DNA from: Zhengitettix transpicula
Lineage: Eukaryota; Arthropoda; Insecta; Orthoptera; Tetrigidae
Length of the DNA stretch: 64,000 nt
Assembly (NCBI GenBank): GCA_037074705.1
Contig: CM073592.1
Location: 56,533,129 to 56,597,128, forward strand
Reading direction: 5' to 3'
This document shows, one piece after another, positions 12,537-24,477 of the stretch. How positions within the stretch are numbered: the stretch's first letter is position 1; every line of letters starts with the position of its first letter. The notes below the pieces were generated by a model. The model saw nothing but the letters and a program-made list of their open reading frames with translations. It searched no databases and was not told the DNA's origin. The position numbers were made by a program, and so were the translations under genes.

Positions 12537-13490
12537 CTTCAACTTAAATTCTAATTTGTACGATATCCAAAATGTTTCCGTATTTTTTTTTCATTTCTCG
12601 CGTTTATAGAAGCTTTATTATTTTTCTAAATATATATATGGATTTAAAAAAATTTCTTTGTAAAATATTCGTTATGTAAAATTTTTATGTTATCAAAATT
12701 GATAGTATGTTTCGTTACTTTGAAGTGCATGAAAATGGCAGTATTTGATTTAATATTATTTTTATGATTATATATTTTTGTTTTTATATTAGTTGATGTG
12801 TGTCCTATGTAAATTGATTTGCACCCCATTACAATCTATTTGGTAAACTATATCTTTTTGACTATTAATCTGTAATTTATCATTTGGTTTTATTTGGATT
12901 TTTTTTATTTTAGTTCTATTTATATATATAAATTTTTTAATACCATTTTCTTTTTATACTTTTATTATTTTTGGTGTCGATCTATCTAAATATTTATTTT
13001 TTTTGGATTCTATATTTTTATTAGTAACGTTTTTATTCCCTATTTCTTCGTTTTTTCTTTTTATCTTGCATTAATTGGTTTAAAGTATATCATTAGATTT
13101 ATCGTTAATTTTTTGGATGATATATTTTCATTATTGACATTAGTAAGCATTGGTGGTATATTATGTTAGTTCTGTTTATTATTGGAAACCACAATTTATT
13201 GATATAATTGAAGGGATAGAAATTGTAATTTTTAATATCTTTAGGTACTTATGATCAGTTAATTTTAGTGCTTTGATAATTAGTTTAATATAGTGTTTCC
13301 GGTATTAATTTTTTATAAAATTTAGTATTAATAATATTACATTTATCCCTCAAAATAGTTAAATCTAAGTAATTTAGTCTTTTATTTGATTCCATTTCCA
13401 TCGTAAATACGATTTTGAGTGTAATTCTATTGCAGGTCGTCAAAAATTTTGACTATCGTATAAATTAGAATTTAAGTTGAAGCCTTTGCA
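12537..13490 (-). pseudogene. Penelope-like element remnant: RT thumb region and GIY-YIG-type endonuclease
   Basis: Read on the minus strand. At about 13425-13280 the frame gives IVFTMEMESNKRLNYLDLTI, then TKFYKKLIPETLY before a stop. This matches the Penelope reverse transcriptase pattern FT.E.E...LNFLDLTI followed by a YRKPT.T-like stretch. At 12865-12640, KDIVYQIDCN, a one-base frameshift, then GCKSIYIGHTSTNIKTKIYN and HKNNIKSNTAIFMHFKV form the GIY-YIG-type endonuclease (VY.I.C ... YIG.T ... R ... H pattern) that marks Penelope elements. In live copies these domains prime and copy the element RNA at a chromosomal nick. A 38-bp segment at 12537-12575 is repeated in inverse orientation at 13445-13482, consistent with the inverted pieces often left by Penelope insertions. 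Frameshifts and stops show the copy is dead. Confidence 0.75.
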
Positions 13491-16400
13491 ATTATCTGTC
13501 TGCAATCAATATTATTGATATATCGATATGGAAGTTGTTTGTGGTAGATACAACATGACCAGATAGTCAGAGCTTGGTCATTATACACGAAACATATTGA
13601 AAACAATGGGATGCCATATATAACCATGTCAGAAAAACTTGGCCTAATGGGAATATTTTAATTAAAGTATCAGGTATGTAAAATATAATTAAATCTCTGT
13701 GACGAAATATATTAATATAGGTATACATATAATTTAATTCCAATGATGTACTTAATAATTTTACAAATTTACTGATTAATATGATTAGAATAGCCGAAAG
13801 CTCCTGACGGACTAATTTAAAATCTTGACATATTAATGAAATTATGAAATAAAAATTTTATATGCGAATGTATTAAAAAAAGGGTTTAATCAATTATAAT
13901 GTGAATAAGAGAATTTTTTAAGTAAAACAAATATCGTAACAGTTGACTGTGTTGAATTTGAACGCAAGTAACTATTGTGCAGCTTGTTGTCCGTTGACGC
14001 AGTGACGACGATGGTTTGTTTGTGTTTACGAGAGCGCGCTGGTGGTGTTAATGAGCTGCGTGGACCGCACCGAGACAGAGGGTGGTCTCCCTCGACGACG
14101 GTTGCTGGAAGACGACGCTTTAATGGAGTGTAACACGTGATAAGGACGTGCGTGTGACAGCCCTGATGTCCTCACAATGCCCGCACACGCGTCCTGAAAA
14201 CAATCCGCACTCCCGCTGTCCATCCGGTTTCTGAATCGGATTTCTTCCAGGAAACGCAGAATATTATGACACGGTTCAGGGAGAAATTGGCACAAGATCG
14301 GCCGCTGCCGGACACTTGAACCATTCTGGCTTCTAAAACCTTCACTTTAAATCTCGCTGAGAAACGAGATGTTGTCAAGACAACAATAATCAACAAATGA
14401 AACTACTAATAATGAATACGTTATTCAAATTTTTATTTAATTTGACAATGTCTGAGGTCCAGTCGTATATAGAGCGGCGCTAGTTGTTGCAGGTACGCGA
14501 TTGTAAATACAATTCAAGTGTATACAAAGGTCGTGAAATTTCCTTTAGAGTATGCGACCAGTGTGACACACTTTGGAATGATATAATAAATCTAATTCAT
14601 AGTTCAAACACAAATTTTAATTTTTTTTAAGCAAATGTCTCATTCAATAATATTTTCTATTATTCGTTTCAGATTTAAAAAATTATCTTGTCACGAAAAT
14701 ATTTGTATCGCATGAATAAAATTACTTCCAATAAAGCTAAAACATAATTTACTAATCGCTACTATACAAACTTCGAAATGGATTTGTAACAACTCGAGAG
14801 TAATATTATTTGTCACACCACAGGGAATAACAATAGGAAAAAGAAACGACGCATTGTCCGTAGTTACGGCGGGTCTAAATGGAGCGGGGGTTGCTCAGAC
14901 TCGAATGACGAGAATCTGAGCTGGTCAGCATCCCAGCTCGGTCCATAAGTCACTAACCGCCAAATCCAGACGGAGAGACGGTTAACGTGACCCTTGGAGC
15001 AAACACGTTCATGCAACACCACGGAGTAAATTTTTCCCAGACCTAGCTGCAAACGATTTGAATAAATAAATGTAAGTAAAAACGATAAACGAGCACAACC
15101 AAAGTTACGTGAAACTGGTTTATAAATTACTACGTTTGACTAAAAGTGGCCACACGCGTCAAATTTCTCGACATGCCTGTTCTTTAAGCGAATGCAGATA
15201 TGTATCAAATTTTATGAACTATTCCTCATAAATGTGACATAGAAATATGTGGATGTGAGACTAGCTACGAAAATTCCGTCACACTACATCAGCTTACACA
15301 ACTAGAGAAAAATTGAAAACTCGTATCTCCTACGGTTATACGTATACAAATTCATATTTTCTTAAATTAAATGGAAAAGAGATTAATTTGTAAAATTTAT
15401 ATGACGAGTGTCGTATTTTCATCTCAAGGCAAATTCATGGTTTATCTTTGACTCCTATTCAATTTATTTTGGATGCAAAAAAAAGTGTGCAATAAAAAAA
15501 GTTTCTCGGTAAAAAATACAAATAGCTTATCTCTGTAATTACTTGTCAATAATCTTGTATCGTTCCTAACACTAATACTTTATTTAAGAGAAATTTGTAA
15601 TTTCGGGAATTTTTTTATGCCATTTCAATTTGCATAGGAACGATCTCTAATACAATACTGTGATTATTTCCTCATTAAATATCTGTTCTGTAAACACATA
15701 AAATATACATAATAAATTTTCAAGTAACAGTCTTTATTATGTATCTATTCAAACATAATTATATTCTGATAACGCATAGAAAGGATTGATGAAAGATCAA
15801 GCGATGCAAAAATTACGTAACGAGTAATTACATTTTAACCTTGTCATACAACTAGTACTTTAATATTATTTTTACCATTTTAGGTTCTGCCATTGCGTTT
15901 CTTCTCGAGTGTTCTTGACCTGATAACAGTGAGCTTGTACGGCAACGAATTTCATTTGCCGAGTGCGGTACGCAAAGCAATTTCGTGAATTGGAACAGCA
16001 GGATTTTTACAGCTTTTGTGCTCGAAGAAATACACTTGTTAATGATACTTGTGCGGAGACTGGCATATATATTAATTCTATTCCACATCCCTTGATATAA
16101 AAATATGAAAGATGACGTTCATGAAGTACTTCACCTTTTCTAAAACAAAAATACGTTTATCGCGAGTCATTTTTGCAAATGTACTATCAAATAATGCAAC
16201 GAGCTTTCAACTGTTTCATTACATAATATAATAATTATCGGCACGTAGAGAGTTGTATGTGTATACATTCTAATGGAAAACTGGTAGACCTATTAAGAAA
16301 ATTATTTTTCCATGTAAATAAGCATTGCTCAGTGACATCTTACAGAGGTGGTGGGAGTCGTGTCCGGCAAAGGTGTGCGAGTTCAAGCGGTCATGAAATC

Positions 16401-17351
16401 AGTCGTGACCGGAATTAAGGTCCTGGATCACCTGGTAGGCAGCTGGGAAATTTATCGTGCAGACTGTGATGTTGAAATCTTTGGCCGCACTTTGAAATAG
16501 TATCAAAACGAGACGCTACTAGTTCAATTTGAGAGGAAGAAAATGTGAAAATCAAAGAGAGTTGTCTAGAGATTTTTAATATCCAGTGCGTATGTATGTG
16601 GAATCATTCTATAGAAAATGTTCTCAAGGAACATCAGAGCCCATTCGCCGTTCCCGCTGACGTGATGAACAACCTCATGGCGTCACAGTCACACTGCTGT
16701 AGACCCGACGACGTCAACCCATTGGCGAAATCTGGCTCGCACGCATTACAAAACATCCGCTGATTCAAAAAGAAACTACAAACGTTTATATATAGAAAAT
16801 ACGTAGTTAAATGCGTCATTACTTGATTTTGCATGCCAAACACTGAAACCACCGATTGAACTATTTTTTCAGTTGTCAATAAAGTCAATCCATTCATTAT
16901 TGAATGGTGAAAAATTATATTTGTTGTAATAAAACATCAATACAGTTACATTATACATATTATGTGTCACGAACGCCACATTTTTATGTCCTGTAGCATT
17001 ATTCAGGTTTTAATCCGACGAAAAATATGGAAGAAATATTATTGAAAAACATAAGATGACAAATAGCAGTGGAGTAAAGAGACCAATATTTAGCATAATG
17101 GCAATTTAATTTACGAATACATTGGAGAGAAATTTATCTACCGTAAGTATTAAGTTAATGATAGAAGTCGGTATTTCGGCATTATGTTTATGAACTCTAA
17201 CTAGGAAAGGTGTGACGTAATAACAGCTCTCAGCGCCTAAGTTCGGTGTTACACGATCAAAGGCGACGAAGAACAAGGCAAGTTTCCCGGAGAAAGCTGC
17301 CGAGCTACAAGTTGCAGACAAGACCTCAGAGGTGCTACATACAATGCTGGA
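13491..17351. other. AT-rich DNA with GC-richer patches, no gene called
   Basis: The proximal part to about 13700 may be more of the Penelope remnant. Patches at 13980-14390, 14860-15060 and 16340-16760 are less AT-rich; the last holds a 54-codon open frame (listed separately). A minus-strand frame at 14026-14295 shows nothing recognisable. Confidence 0.4.
16336..16500 (+). other. Unrecognised 54-codon open frame behind an acceptor-like site
   Basis: The frame reads TEVVGVVSGKGVRVQAVMKS then VVTGIKVLDHLVGSWEIYR and ends at TAG (16498-16500). GACATCTTACAG at 16334-16345 resembles a splice acceptor. The residue mix is protein-like, but I know no family that matches and no donor or upstream exon is evident. 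It could be a terminal exon fragment, a retrocopy piece or chance. Confidence 0.2.
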
Positions 17352-17456
17352 ACCCTTTCTAATCCCTTCCTATGCTATTAAAGGGGAGTTGCCCAATGTG
17401 GATCACCCTCATGTAGCCTGTTGCCCTAAAAATAAAAATAAAAATAAAAAAAAAGT
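17352..17456 (+). repeat. Rp retroposon, 5'-truncated 3' end (array copy 1)
   Basis: TATGCTATTAAAGGGGAGTT, then the conserved 3' end CATGTAGCCTGTTGCCC, then an A-rich tail of four AAAAAT-like units (17428-17454). This defines the sense strand of the Rp family: oligo-A follows the same end in every copy, here on +, and appears as oligo-T at the left edge of minus copies. Confidence 0.8.
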
Positions 17457-17935
17457 GTTTGGGGAAATGTACCTCCGTTTTTGAGGTACCTCCGTTTTTG
17501 AACTAAGGTTCCCACAAGCCGAGGCTCCTCGACCTGTTTTTGAGAGGTGTATGTTCCGAGTTCGCAGACCTTGGACATACGGTGAGAGTTGTTCGCTATT
17601 CCCATTGGAATAGTCGGCCAGCTGCCTCCTAAACTGATCGAGGCACGGAGAAGGGAATGCTGCGTCCCCACAGAAAACTCCTCTCCCGCTATCAGAAGGG
17701 CGTGGGAAAAGTACCCAATGCTCGACCTACCCGATACAGGTTTTTCTAAGGTTTTCCCTGCATTTCTTTAGGCGAATGCCGGGTAGGATCCTTAAAATAT
17801 AGCCCGGGGGCCCTAGTTACCCTTGGCTACCTTCCTCTAACCTTCCTATACTATTAAAGGGGAGTTGCCTAATGTGGATCACCCTCACGTAGCCTGTTGC
17901 CCTAAAAAAATAAAAATATATTAATAAAAAAAAGA
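17457..17935 (+). repeat. Rp retroposon (array copy 2)
   Basis: Near full-length copy. It includes GAACTAAGGTTCCCACAAGC, GAGAGGTGTATGTTCCG, TCGGCCAGCTGCCTCCTAAA and GGTAGGATCCTTAAA, the 3' end and an A-rich tail (17903-17935). The reading frame from ATG at 17589 starts MFAIPIGIVGQLPPKL and matches the frame in other copies before stopping at 17771. An internal gap removes the pyrimidine-rich stretch before the 3' end. Copy 3 follows directly after the tail. Confidence 0.85.
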
Positions 17936-18392
17936 GATGCCTTTTCCTCTCCGTTTTTGAACTAAGGTTTTCACAAGCGGAGGCACCTCGGTCTGTTCTG
18001 AGAGGTGTATGTTCCGGGTTCACAGACCTTGGGCATACGGTAAGAGTTGTCCGCTATTCCCATTGGAATAGTCGGCCAGCTGCATCTTAAACTGGTCAAG
18101 GCACGGAGAGGGGAAAGCTGCGACCCCACAGCCAACTCTTTTTCCGCCATCGGAAGAGCGTGGGACAAGTACCAAATGCTCAACCTACCAATGCAGGTTT
18201 TTCTAGGGGTTTCCCCTCATCATTTTCAGCCGAATTTCCGGGTAGGATCCTTAAACCATAGCCCGGGGGCCATAGTTAACCCTTGGTTACCTTATTAAAC
18301 CTTTCCTCATCTCCCCTTTCAGTCCCTTTCCTATGCAATAAGAGGGGAGCCACTATGTGGATTACCCTACACATAGCCTGTCTATACCTTTA
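17936..18392 (+). repeat. Rp retroposon, 3'-end variant B (array copy 3)
   Basis: Same body as copy 2. The 3' end is the second variant, GAGGGGAGCCACTATGTGG then CACATAGCCTGTCTATACC, with a short A tail. The shared frame begins at 18047 (MSAIPIGIVGQLHLKLVKAR) and stays open to 18298. Confidence 0.85.
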
Positions 18393-18879
18393 AAAAAATG
18401 TGTCGATTGATTTAAATCTAAACTCGACGTTTTCTCATCTCATGATTATTTAAAAATTGAATATTCAATTATAACAAAATAAATATTAAATGCAAGTCTA
18501 TAACTTCATTGGTTAAATTAAATAGAGCGTGAGATTTGTAACAATCTATACTTCACTCTTCGCTCGAAAATGATCCAGTTTTGAGGACCCTCTGTGCCAA
18601 CAAGCTAGGATTTCTTCAATTTATTAATCAACGGACCGAAAATTTATTTATTTAATATTACAAAGACCCATTACTTCTTCACTTCAATTACTTGTAACAT
18701 TTTAAAACTAAGAGTAGCGGAATAATTTTCTGGATACTCAGGGATGCATAACGGCCGCAGAAGACGTATTACTTAGAATCTGAGCTTTCCTGCACTAATT
18801 CTAGTACTATGACGGAATTACAGTTTCCTTAGGCGTGAATTTAGTAAGGTTATAAGCCTCCTTTGCGATCGTAGGTTAG
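18393..18879. other. AT-rich DNA, nothing recognised
   Basis: No motif or repeat partner noted. Confidence 0.45.
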
Positions 18880-19150
18880 TGCCAGCTAAAGTGGCGCGGG
18901 CAAGTAGCTGCGCAGGCGTGCAGATAAATCCAAATGAAATCGGCCACAAGGGAGGCCAACCCCGCGGCGAGTGAGAGTTTAATCACTGTGTTAGCGAGAT
19001 ATATTGGCCGCTGGGGGACAAAAGCAGCTCGGTTATCTGTTACAGAGAGGCAATCGGCCCGTCAGCGCGCCATCCGATATGCAGATGCGACGCCAGACCT
19101 ACTTAATTACGAGAACACGAGGGCAGATTATCACGCGCTCACAAGGTGAT
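18880..19150. promoter_or_regulatory. GC-rich single-copy island, candidate regulatory element
   Basis: About 270 bp that are clearly richer in GC and CpG than the surroundings (GTGGCGCGGGCAAGTAGC, CCCCGCGGCGAGTG, CAGCGCGCCATCCG). It has no match elsewhere in the window. A 71-codon plus frame (18934-19149) spans it but resembles no protein I know. Island-like composition in an AT-rich desert often marks conserved enhancers; that is an inference. Confidence 0.3.
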
Positions 19151-19383
19151 GCTTCACTTTAGAATTTAATGTCAGCGAAATCGTAAAGAAACTGTGCCTC
19201 ATAAGAAGGGTTTATGAACCTCTCGATTTGACGAAGATGGCAAGGATCGTTTATCTCTAGAGGTTACGAAAGTTTTTTTTTAGCTCTTGTGTGTTCTTCA
19301 CAATAGAAGAAGATTGAGTGTAACGTTAGTATGAACGGCAAGAATATTGAACCGCATAATTGTGATTCTAGTATCTACACGAA

Positions 19384-20080
19384 CATGCAGCAACTAAAAA
19401 GTGACTCTTCTTTTACTCCAATTAATAAATAAACAAACAAATCGCCAACATGTTAAAGGTTTCAACTGTAAAAAACTGCTGTTTTATTTCAATGAATTTT
19501 CATATTTCCATTTCTACTTTGTCAAGGAATAACATAGGATGCATAGTTTTCCAAATATCCGACTAAAGTGTGAATGATTAGAGCCAAATAAAAACAAGCA
19601 GTTTTCACTACGTCACAAGTGTGGCCGAGAAAGCACCAATCCAAAACCGCCACGTGATATATTTATTATATGATTTCAATTAAATAGAATTGACAGCGTT
19701 AAATAGTCCTACCGCCGGGAACAAAATAGCCAGGAATACTATATAATATTCTATATTATATAAATAAAATACCAACGTGTCTGATTGTTTACCCGATTAA
19801 ACGGGATAACCTTAAAACAGCTACACATATTTCAATAAATTTTCGGATTTGTGTTTCCACTTTCTGATCTTGCAACATACGCTGCATAATTCAACGAATT
19901 ATTGGGGTTTGAAGAAAAGTCAAACTCACTTGAATTATTGGCTTATAATAACTGCATTATCTGCGGATTAATTAAGTTGTATCTTTAAATGGTTTTCCGT
20001 CTTTCGTTTTAATGTCCATAATGTTTACATTTGAAAATTAATGACATCGAAACAGAAGCATACAAAAGTTCCCATGAACT
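19384..20080 (+). repeat. Dimeric repeat, family D, copy 1
   Basis: About 700 bp that align end to end and in the same orientation with 32704-33400. Shared blocks include CACCAATCCAAAACCGCCA, ATTTCAATTAAATAGAATT and CAGCGTTAAATAGTCCTAC. Each copy also contains two related halves: TTTCAATGAATTTTCATATTT at 19488 on, and TTTCAATAAATTTTCGGATTT at 19829 on, each followed by a CTTTGTCAAGG- or CTTTCTGATCTTG-like stretch and then a GCATAG or GCATAAT block. No clear terminal inverted repeats or target duplication were found. It is a non-autonomous mobile element of unknown class. Confidence 0.65.
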
Positions 20081-21596
20081 TATCGAAGCTCAAATTAAGC
20101 TAAAACATATGGTTTCTCCATTCAAATGGGAGAAAGATGCAATGGGTATTAATGAAAAGAGTACGGCAATAGAACTGAAAATACCTATAAATTATTCTTA
20201 TATATACCTCGATACTCGAGTTAGTAGTCAGAGACCCACAGTGTGAAGACTCCGATTAATGGATTATAATTTCTAATATATTACAACCAAACTCAATCGG
20301 GAAGTGTCGTAGGATTTCGGGGAAGATCGCATCTAGCAGCCGTTTTCATTCCTGCGTTACTTACATGACACGTTTGACCTTTATAGTGTTTCACAATTGA
20401 CCTAACACAGATCAATGTCTGAAAAGCTTCAAATTTCTCACAGGAGCATTATTTTAAGATATCTATTACTGATTATTAAGAAGTTAAGTATTTATGCGCA
20501 AATTACTTAATATCTAGAGCAAAAAATAGATTATAATTAAATTACAAGAATAAATTATTCAAAAGCTATATTCTAATTTGTGAAAAAAACAAGACCTTTC
20601 TTTAAAAGTCTTACGTTTCTGCATTTGTCTAAAAATTTATAGGGGTGAGCCAAATATAAAATCCGTGCTCGTAATCGACTGAGTGGTAAGTTAATTTTGA
20701 AATTAGCTGTCCCGGCGCAGTGTTAGTCCTCGATGTTTTACGTTTTCCTAAACAGGTTGGTAATGTAAACTATGCATACGAAACGCATCGTGTAATAGTG
20801 TGGGATGCAAAACGCCCGCCAGAGGCGTTAGCTTCGCGTCGTGCAAATTGAACTGCGCTCCTCCGCGGCCTCACGGTGCAACTAGAAAAACAATCTGGTT
20901 CGCTTTGAATACTCTTGCATAATTATTCCGGTGTTTAAATTTATTAATTACAGCAAGTTGTAAAGGACTGTTCTACAACTTATAAAATAAAGTTAATAGG
21001 TTATTGAGGAATAATCAGGTGTATTTAAAAATTCATTTCTGAACTCATTGAAGTAATTACGATATCCTATCAAGCCAACACGTTTTATTTGAGTGATAGG
21101 CTACGTACGTCAGGTTTATTCTTTTCGATGGCACTCTCCTTGAATTGTATTGGAAGATAAGAAGAAATTATTTCAATGAAATCTCAGCTATAAGGGCTAT
21201 GAAAGTTGTTAAACGGAATTTTGAAAATGATTCGAGAAACTATTTGCCAATTTAGGGTACAGCAGGCATTAAAGCTAGACTATTCTTTTTAAAATTTATT
21301 CAAAATTCTTTTTTATAATATTATATAAATTTAAGAAACTAATAATTAAAAAGTTTGGAACTCAAATTTATCAGCATTTTCAACATGATTGAAAAAATTT
21401 TTGATTACAATAAATATTTATTATTTTAGCTACAATTCGGCATATTAGTGATGGAACGTAGTGTTATAGTGTTATAATTGTATTAATTGCATTATGGATT
21501 ATTAAACACTTTTTTACTGTTTCGCCATTGTATTTATTTATTTAATATCAGTCAATACGGAACTAACGGGATGTTTATGTTTATTTTATTGACATA
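20081..21596. other. AT-rich DNA with a GC-richer patch at 20640-20890
   Basis: The patch (GTCCCGGCGCAGTGTTAG, CGCCCGCCAGAGGCGTTAGC, CTCCTCCGCGGCCTCACGG) is single copy here and may belong with the other GC islands. The rest shows nothing. Confidence 0.4.
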
Positions 21597-22354
21597 CTAA
21601 CTGGGTACCCGGGTACTTATTTACATAAACCGGAAAAAGTATTTAATTCTATATTTATCTTTAATCAAGAAGATATTTAACCTAAATATAACTATTTCCT
21701 AGTTCCTTACATACTTTCGACCGATAGTGCATTAATTAAATAGCTATAAAATGCATCAATCCCAACAAACATACCTACGAATTTCTTCACGAATAGAATA
21801 ATTAATTATACATACTCCTAGAGTATTGCAGGATATAATTGTTCCTCAGTCTTCAGACATTACAAAAGATTAAATTGATGAAATTTTTATTCACAAAGTA
21901 AACAAATAGTCGCCATATTGGAGTCACTAATAAAATTAACTTACATTTTCCGAAGAATAGTAAAGTATTTCGTATTGTTTTCATTCGACGGAGTATTACT
22001 GGATAAAAGTTTTAATTTTTATTCCATGAAAATATTTCTGCTTTATTTCATTACGGAAAAAGGAACTATTTCCTTTGTTCGTCGCGTAGTGACGTCTCTC
22101 TCGCGCGCTCGCGTGACGGCACGGGTCCCTCGGCGCGAGTAATTGAACACAACACGATCACACTTTTTAATTATAATTCTTTCCACCATTATACCAGGGA
22201 TTTCTTACCCCCCCCCCCCCACAGTACCGTTTCTCGTGTTTTGAAGAATATGTGCACCAATTTTCGTTGCAATCTGTCGACTTGTTTAAATCTGTATTAA
22301 AATGAACGTAAATACATACATACAAATATAAATCCTTTTTTATTATATATAGGA
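21597..22354 (-). mobile_element. Non-autonomous Helitron (Hel-A copy 2)
   Basis: Complement of the 6983-7764 element. The 3' end is at left (A then CTAACTGGGTACCCGGGTAC, a one-base change from CTAG) and the 5' end at right (TATTATATATAGGA, giving 5'-TC at 22354). Body blocks shared with the other copies include GAAACGGTACTGT, the GTATGTATGTATTTAC tract and the GAGAGACGTCACTACGCG site. A run of 13 C (22208-22220) interrupts it. No coding capacity. Confidence 0.8.
22208..22220. repeat. (C)13 homopolymer inside Hel-A copy 2
   Basis: Thirteen consecutive C within the Helitron. The other copies have only CTCAC or ATGGGGTTG at this position. Confidence 0.9.
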
Positions 22355-22559
22355 TTTCCAACACGTTATTATTTATATGTAAGGGGATTCGAACCAAGTT
22401 CATCACGTATCTCTCCTGGTTGGACCCATGATGGGTAAATGAGTAATTAATGGAGAATTATTGTTCATATTGTTTATGTTTAGTGAAATTTAAGGCAGGT
22501 ACAGTCAACCCTAAGTATTGCTGTTGATCGATTTTTTATGTATATACAAAGAAGTTTCC

Positions 22560-23340
22560 CTGCTATCACGGCTCAGACTTCTCGTTCAGTTGTAGTTGTA
22601 CTTTGGGACTCGGCCGGACTCGAGTAACAGCAACCGCTCGACGGGTCCGATTTTGCGTAGGAGGTTCGCTTAGGACGCAGAATTTTTTAGGTTAGAAGAA
22701 GCCGTCGCACGAGACCACCGCTTTATTGGGCCACGGTGATTTTCACGCATAGCTCACGCATGAGTGGGTCCCCCTCTAACTACTCCTTTCATGATGGAGT
22801 GTGTGAGGGTTGCCGGGGAGTAGCGGGGGCATGATTTCACTCTATCGAGATTGGAGAATATATGCAGGGAGGAACATCCGCGCCGGGCTATTCTCTATAA
22901 CGGGCGATTGGTTCGAAAAATCGTGGACAGGGGGGAAGATTAATGTCACGTGACTGCCGCACGGCCTGGCAGAGAGGGGTTCGTTTTAAAACGCAGCTGC
23001 GCTCCCTTCGTCGTTGGCCGTTCTTTATGGTTCGCCGAGGCTCTCCGTCGCCGCGCCACGCAGCGCAGCCCGCCGAGGGGAGGACACGGAGCAGTGTTGG
23101 CGCAATAAATACAGACGACAGCAGCGCAGGGCTCTGGGCGTGGCGGCGGTAATTCAATTTGGCGTGTTACCCGCACGCTAGCAATAACACGAGTAGGTCC
23201 ACACCAATTACCACGCCAAGGCCCATTAGAGTCCTCAAGGGGTGCTCCTCGGCTATTTATCCTGCTCGTACTCTCGAGACTCTCTGAATTCCATTCTCAT
23301 TGGCAAGAAACTCCGCTTCTCAATCACAAGAATGGACGCA
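22560..23340. promoter_or_regulatory. Large GC-rich single-copy island, candidate regulatory or promoter region
   Basis: About 780 bp of high GC and CpG between two Hel-A copies. It contains a CACGTGAC E-box (22949), GTAATTCAATTTGG homeodomain-type AT cores (about 23150) and CGCCGCGCCACGCAGCGCAG. Overlapping frames of 69-89 codons on both strands are what a GC-rich patch gives by chance and match no known protein. It could be a CpG-island promoter, an unrecognised first exon or a conserved enhancer. Confidence 0.35.
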
Positions 23341-23462
23341 AAATGTCACCTCTAAAATCTCGTCGCATGACGGAAAATAATTTTTTTTATCTCGTTCTGC
23401 CGCCAGGATATTATATATTCTTGTGAGGATAGAACTTTCATGTACACATCCCTTCAAGGTAA

Positions 23463-23910
23463 TCTATACATAAAAAAAGGATGTATATTTGTATGTATGT
23501 ATTTACGTTAATCTTCATACAAATTTTAACGCGTGAATAGACTGCAACAAAAATCAGTACACATATCATTCAAAACACGAGAAACGGTACTGTGGAGCTG
23601 AAAACCTAGCATAAATGTGGAAAGAATTATAATTAAAAAACGTGATCATTTTGTGTTAAATTACTGTGAGCCGATAGACCGTCACGTCACGAGAGAGAGA
23701 GGGGGAGAGAGAGGGAGGGGGATGGGGGAGAGGGGAGAGAGGAGAGAGGGGGAGGAAGAGAGAGGGAGAGAGAGCGAGAGAGGGGGGAGGAAGAGAGAGG
23801 GAGAGAGAGGGGGGGAGGGGGGAGAGAGCGCGCGAGAGAGAGCGCGAGAGCGAGAGCGCGCGTGCGAGAGAGCGAGAGCGAGAGCGCGAGAGCGAGAGCG
23901 CGAGAGCGAG

Positions 23911-23965
<55 letters not shown>

Positions 23966-24477
23966 CGTTACTACGCGATGAACAGAGGAAATAGCTCGTA
24001 TTCCCGTAATGAAATGAAGCAGAAATATTTTCATTAAATAAAAAGTATAATTTTATCCAATAAAATCGAACGATAATAGAAAACAATACGAAATACTTTA
24101 TGACCCTTGAGGATAATGTAAGTTAATTTTCGTGCCATATTAGTGACTCCAATGTGGCGACTATTTGTTTACATTTTAAATCTAGCTAACAATTTCATAA
24201 ATTTAATCTTTCGTAATGTCTGAAGACAGGGACAATTATATCCCGCAATACTCGTGGAATATATTTAAGTATTCTATTCGCAATGAAATTCGTAAGTATG
24301 GTTGTTGTTGTGATTGATGCAATAAAATTCAATGTATATTATAGCCTTTAAATTATTGCACTATCGGTGGAAAGTATTTACGAAGCTAGGAACAATTATA
24401 TTTAGGTTAAATCACTTCTAAAGATTAATATAGAATTATACATATAAGTACATGGGTAACTCCGGGTACTCTGCTAG
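23463..24477 (+). mobile_element. Helitron (Hel-A copy 3) expanded by a GA tract
   Basis: It starts TCTATACATAAAAAAAGG after A and ends CTCTGCTAG before T, with GGGTAACTCCGGGT just inside. It aligns with copies 1, 2 and 4 on both sides of the tract at 23690-23962, which replaces the short GAGAGAG that the other copies carry at the same spot. Without the tract it would be about 745 bp, close to the 758-782 bp of copies 1 and 2. Confidence 0.88.
23690..23962. repeat. GA-rich microsatellite, 273 bp
   Basis: Imperfect GAGAGA with GGGG and GCGC interruptions, then about 46 bp of pure (GA)n at the right end. Frames across it give only repetitive R/E or L/S polymers and are not genes. Confidence 0.95.

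Noticed and set aside
22888..23176. Three overlapping frames on both strands in the GC island
   Set aside because: Mutual overlap on both strands and lack of any recognised motif fit stop-poor GC-rich DNA, not coding sequence.
23617..24086. Frames of 115-134 codons across the GA tract
   Set aside because: They are produced by the microsatellite (R/E or L/S polymers) and lie inside a Helitron; not genes.
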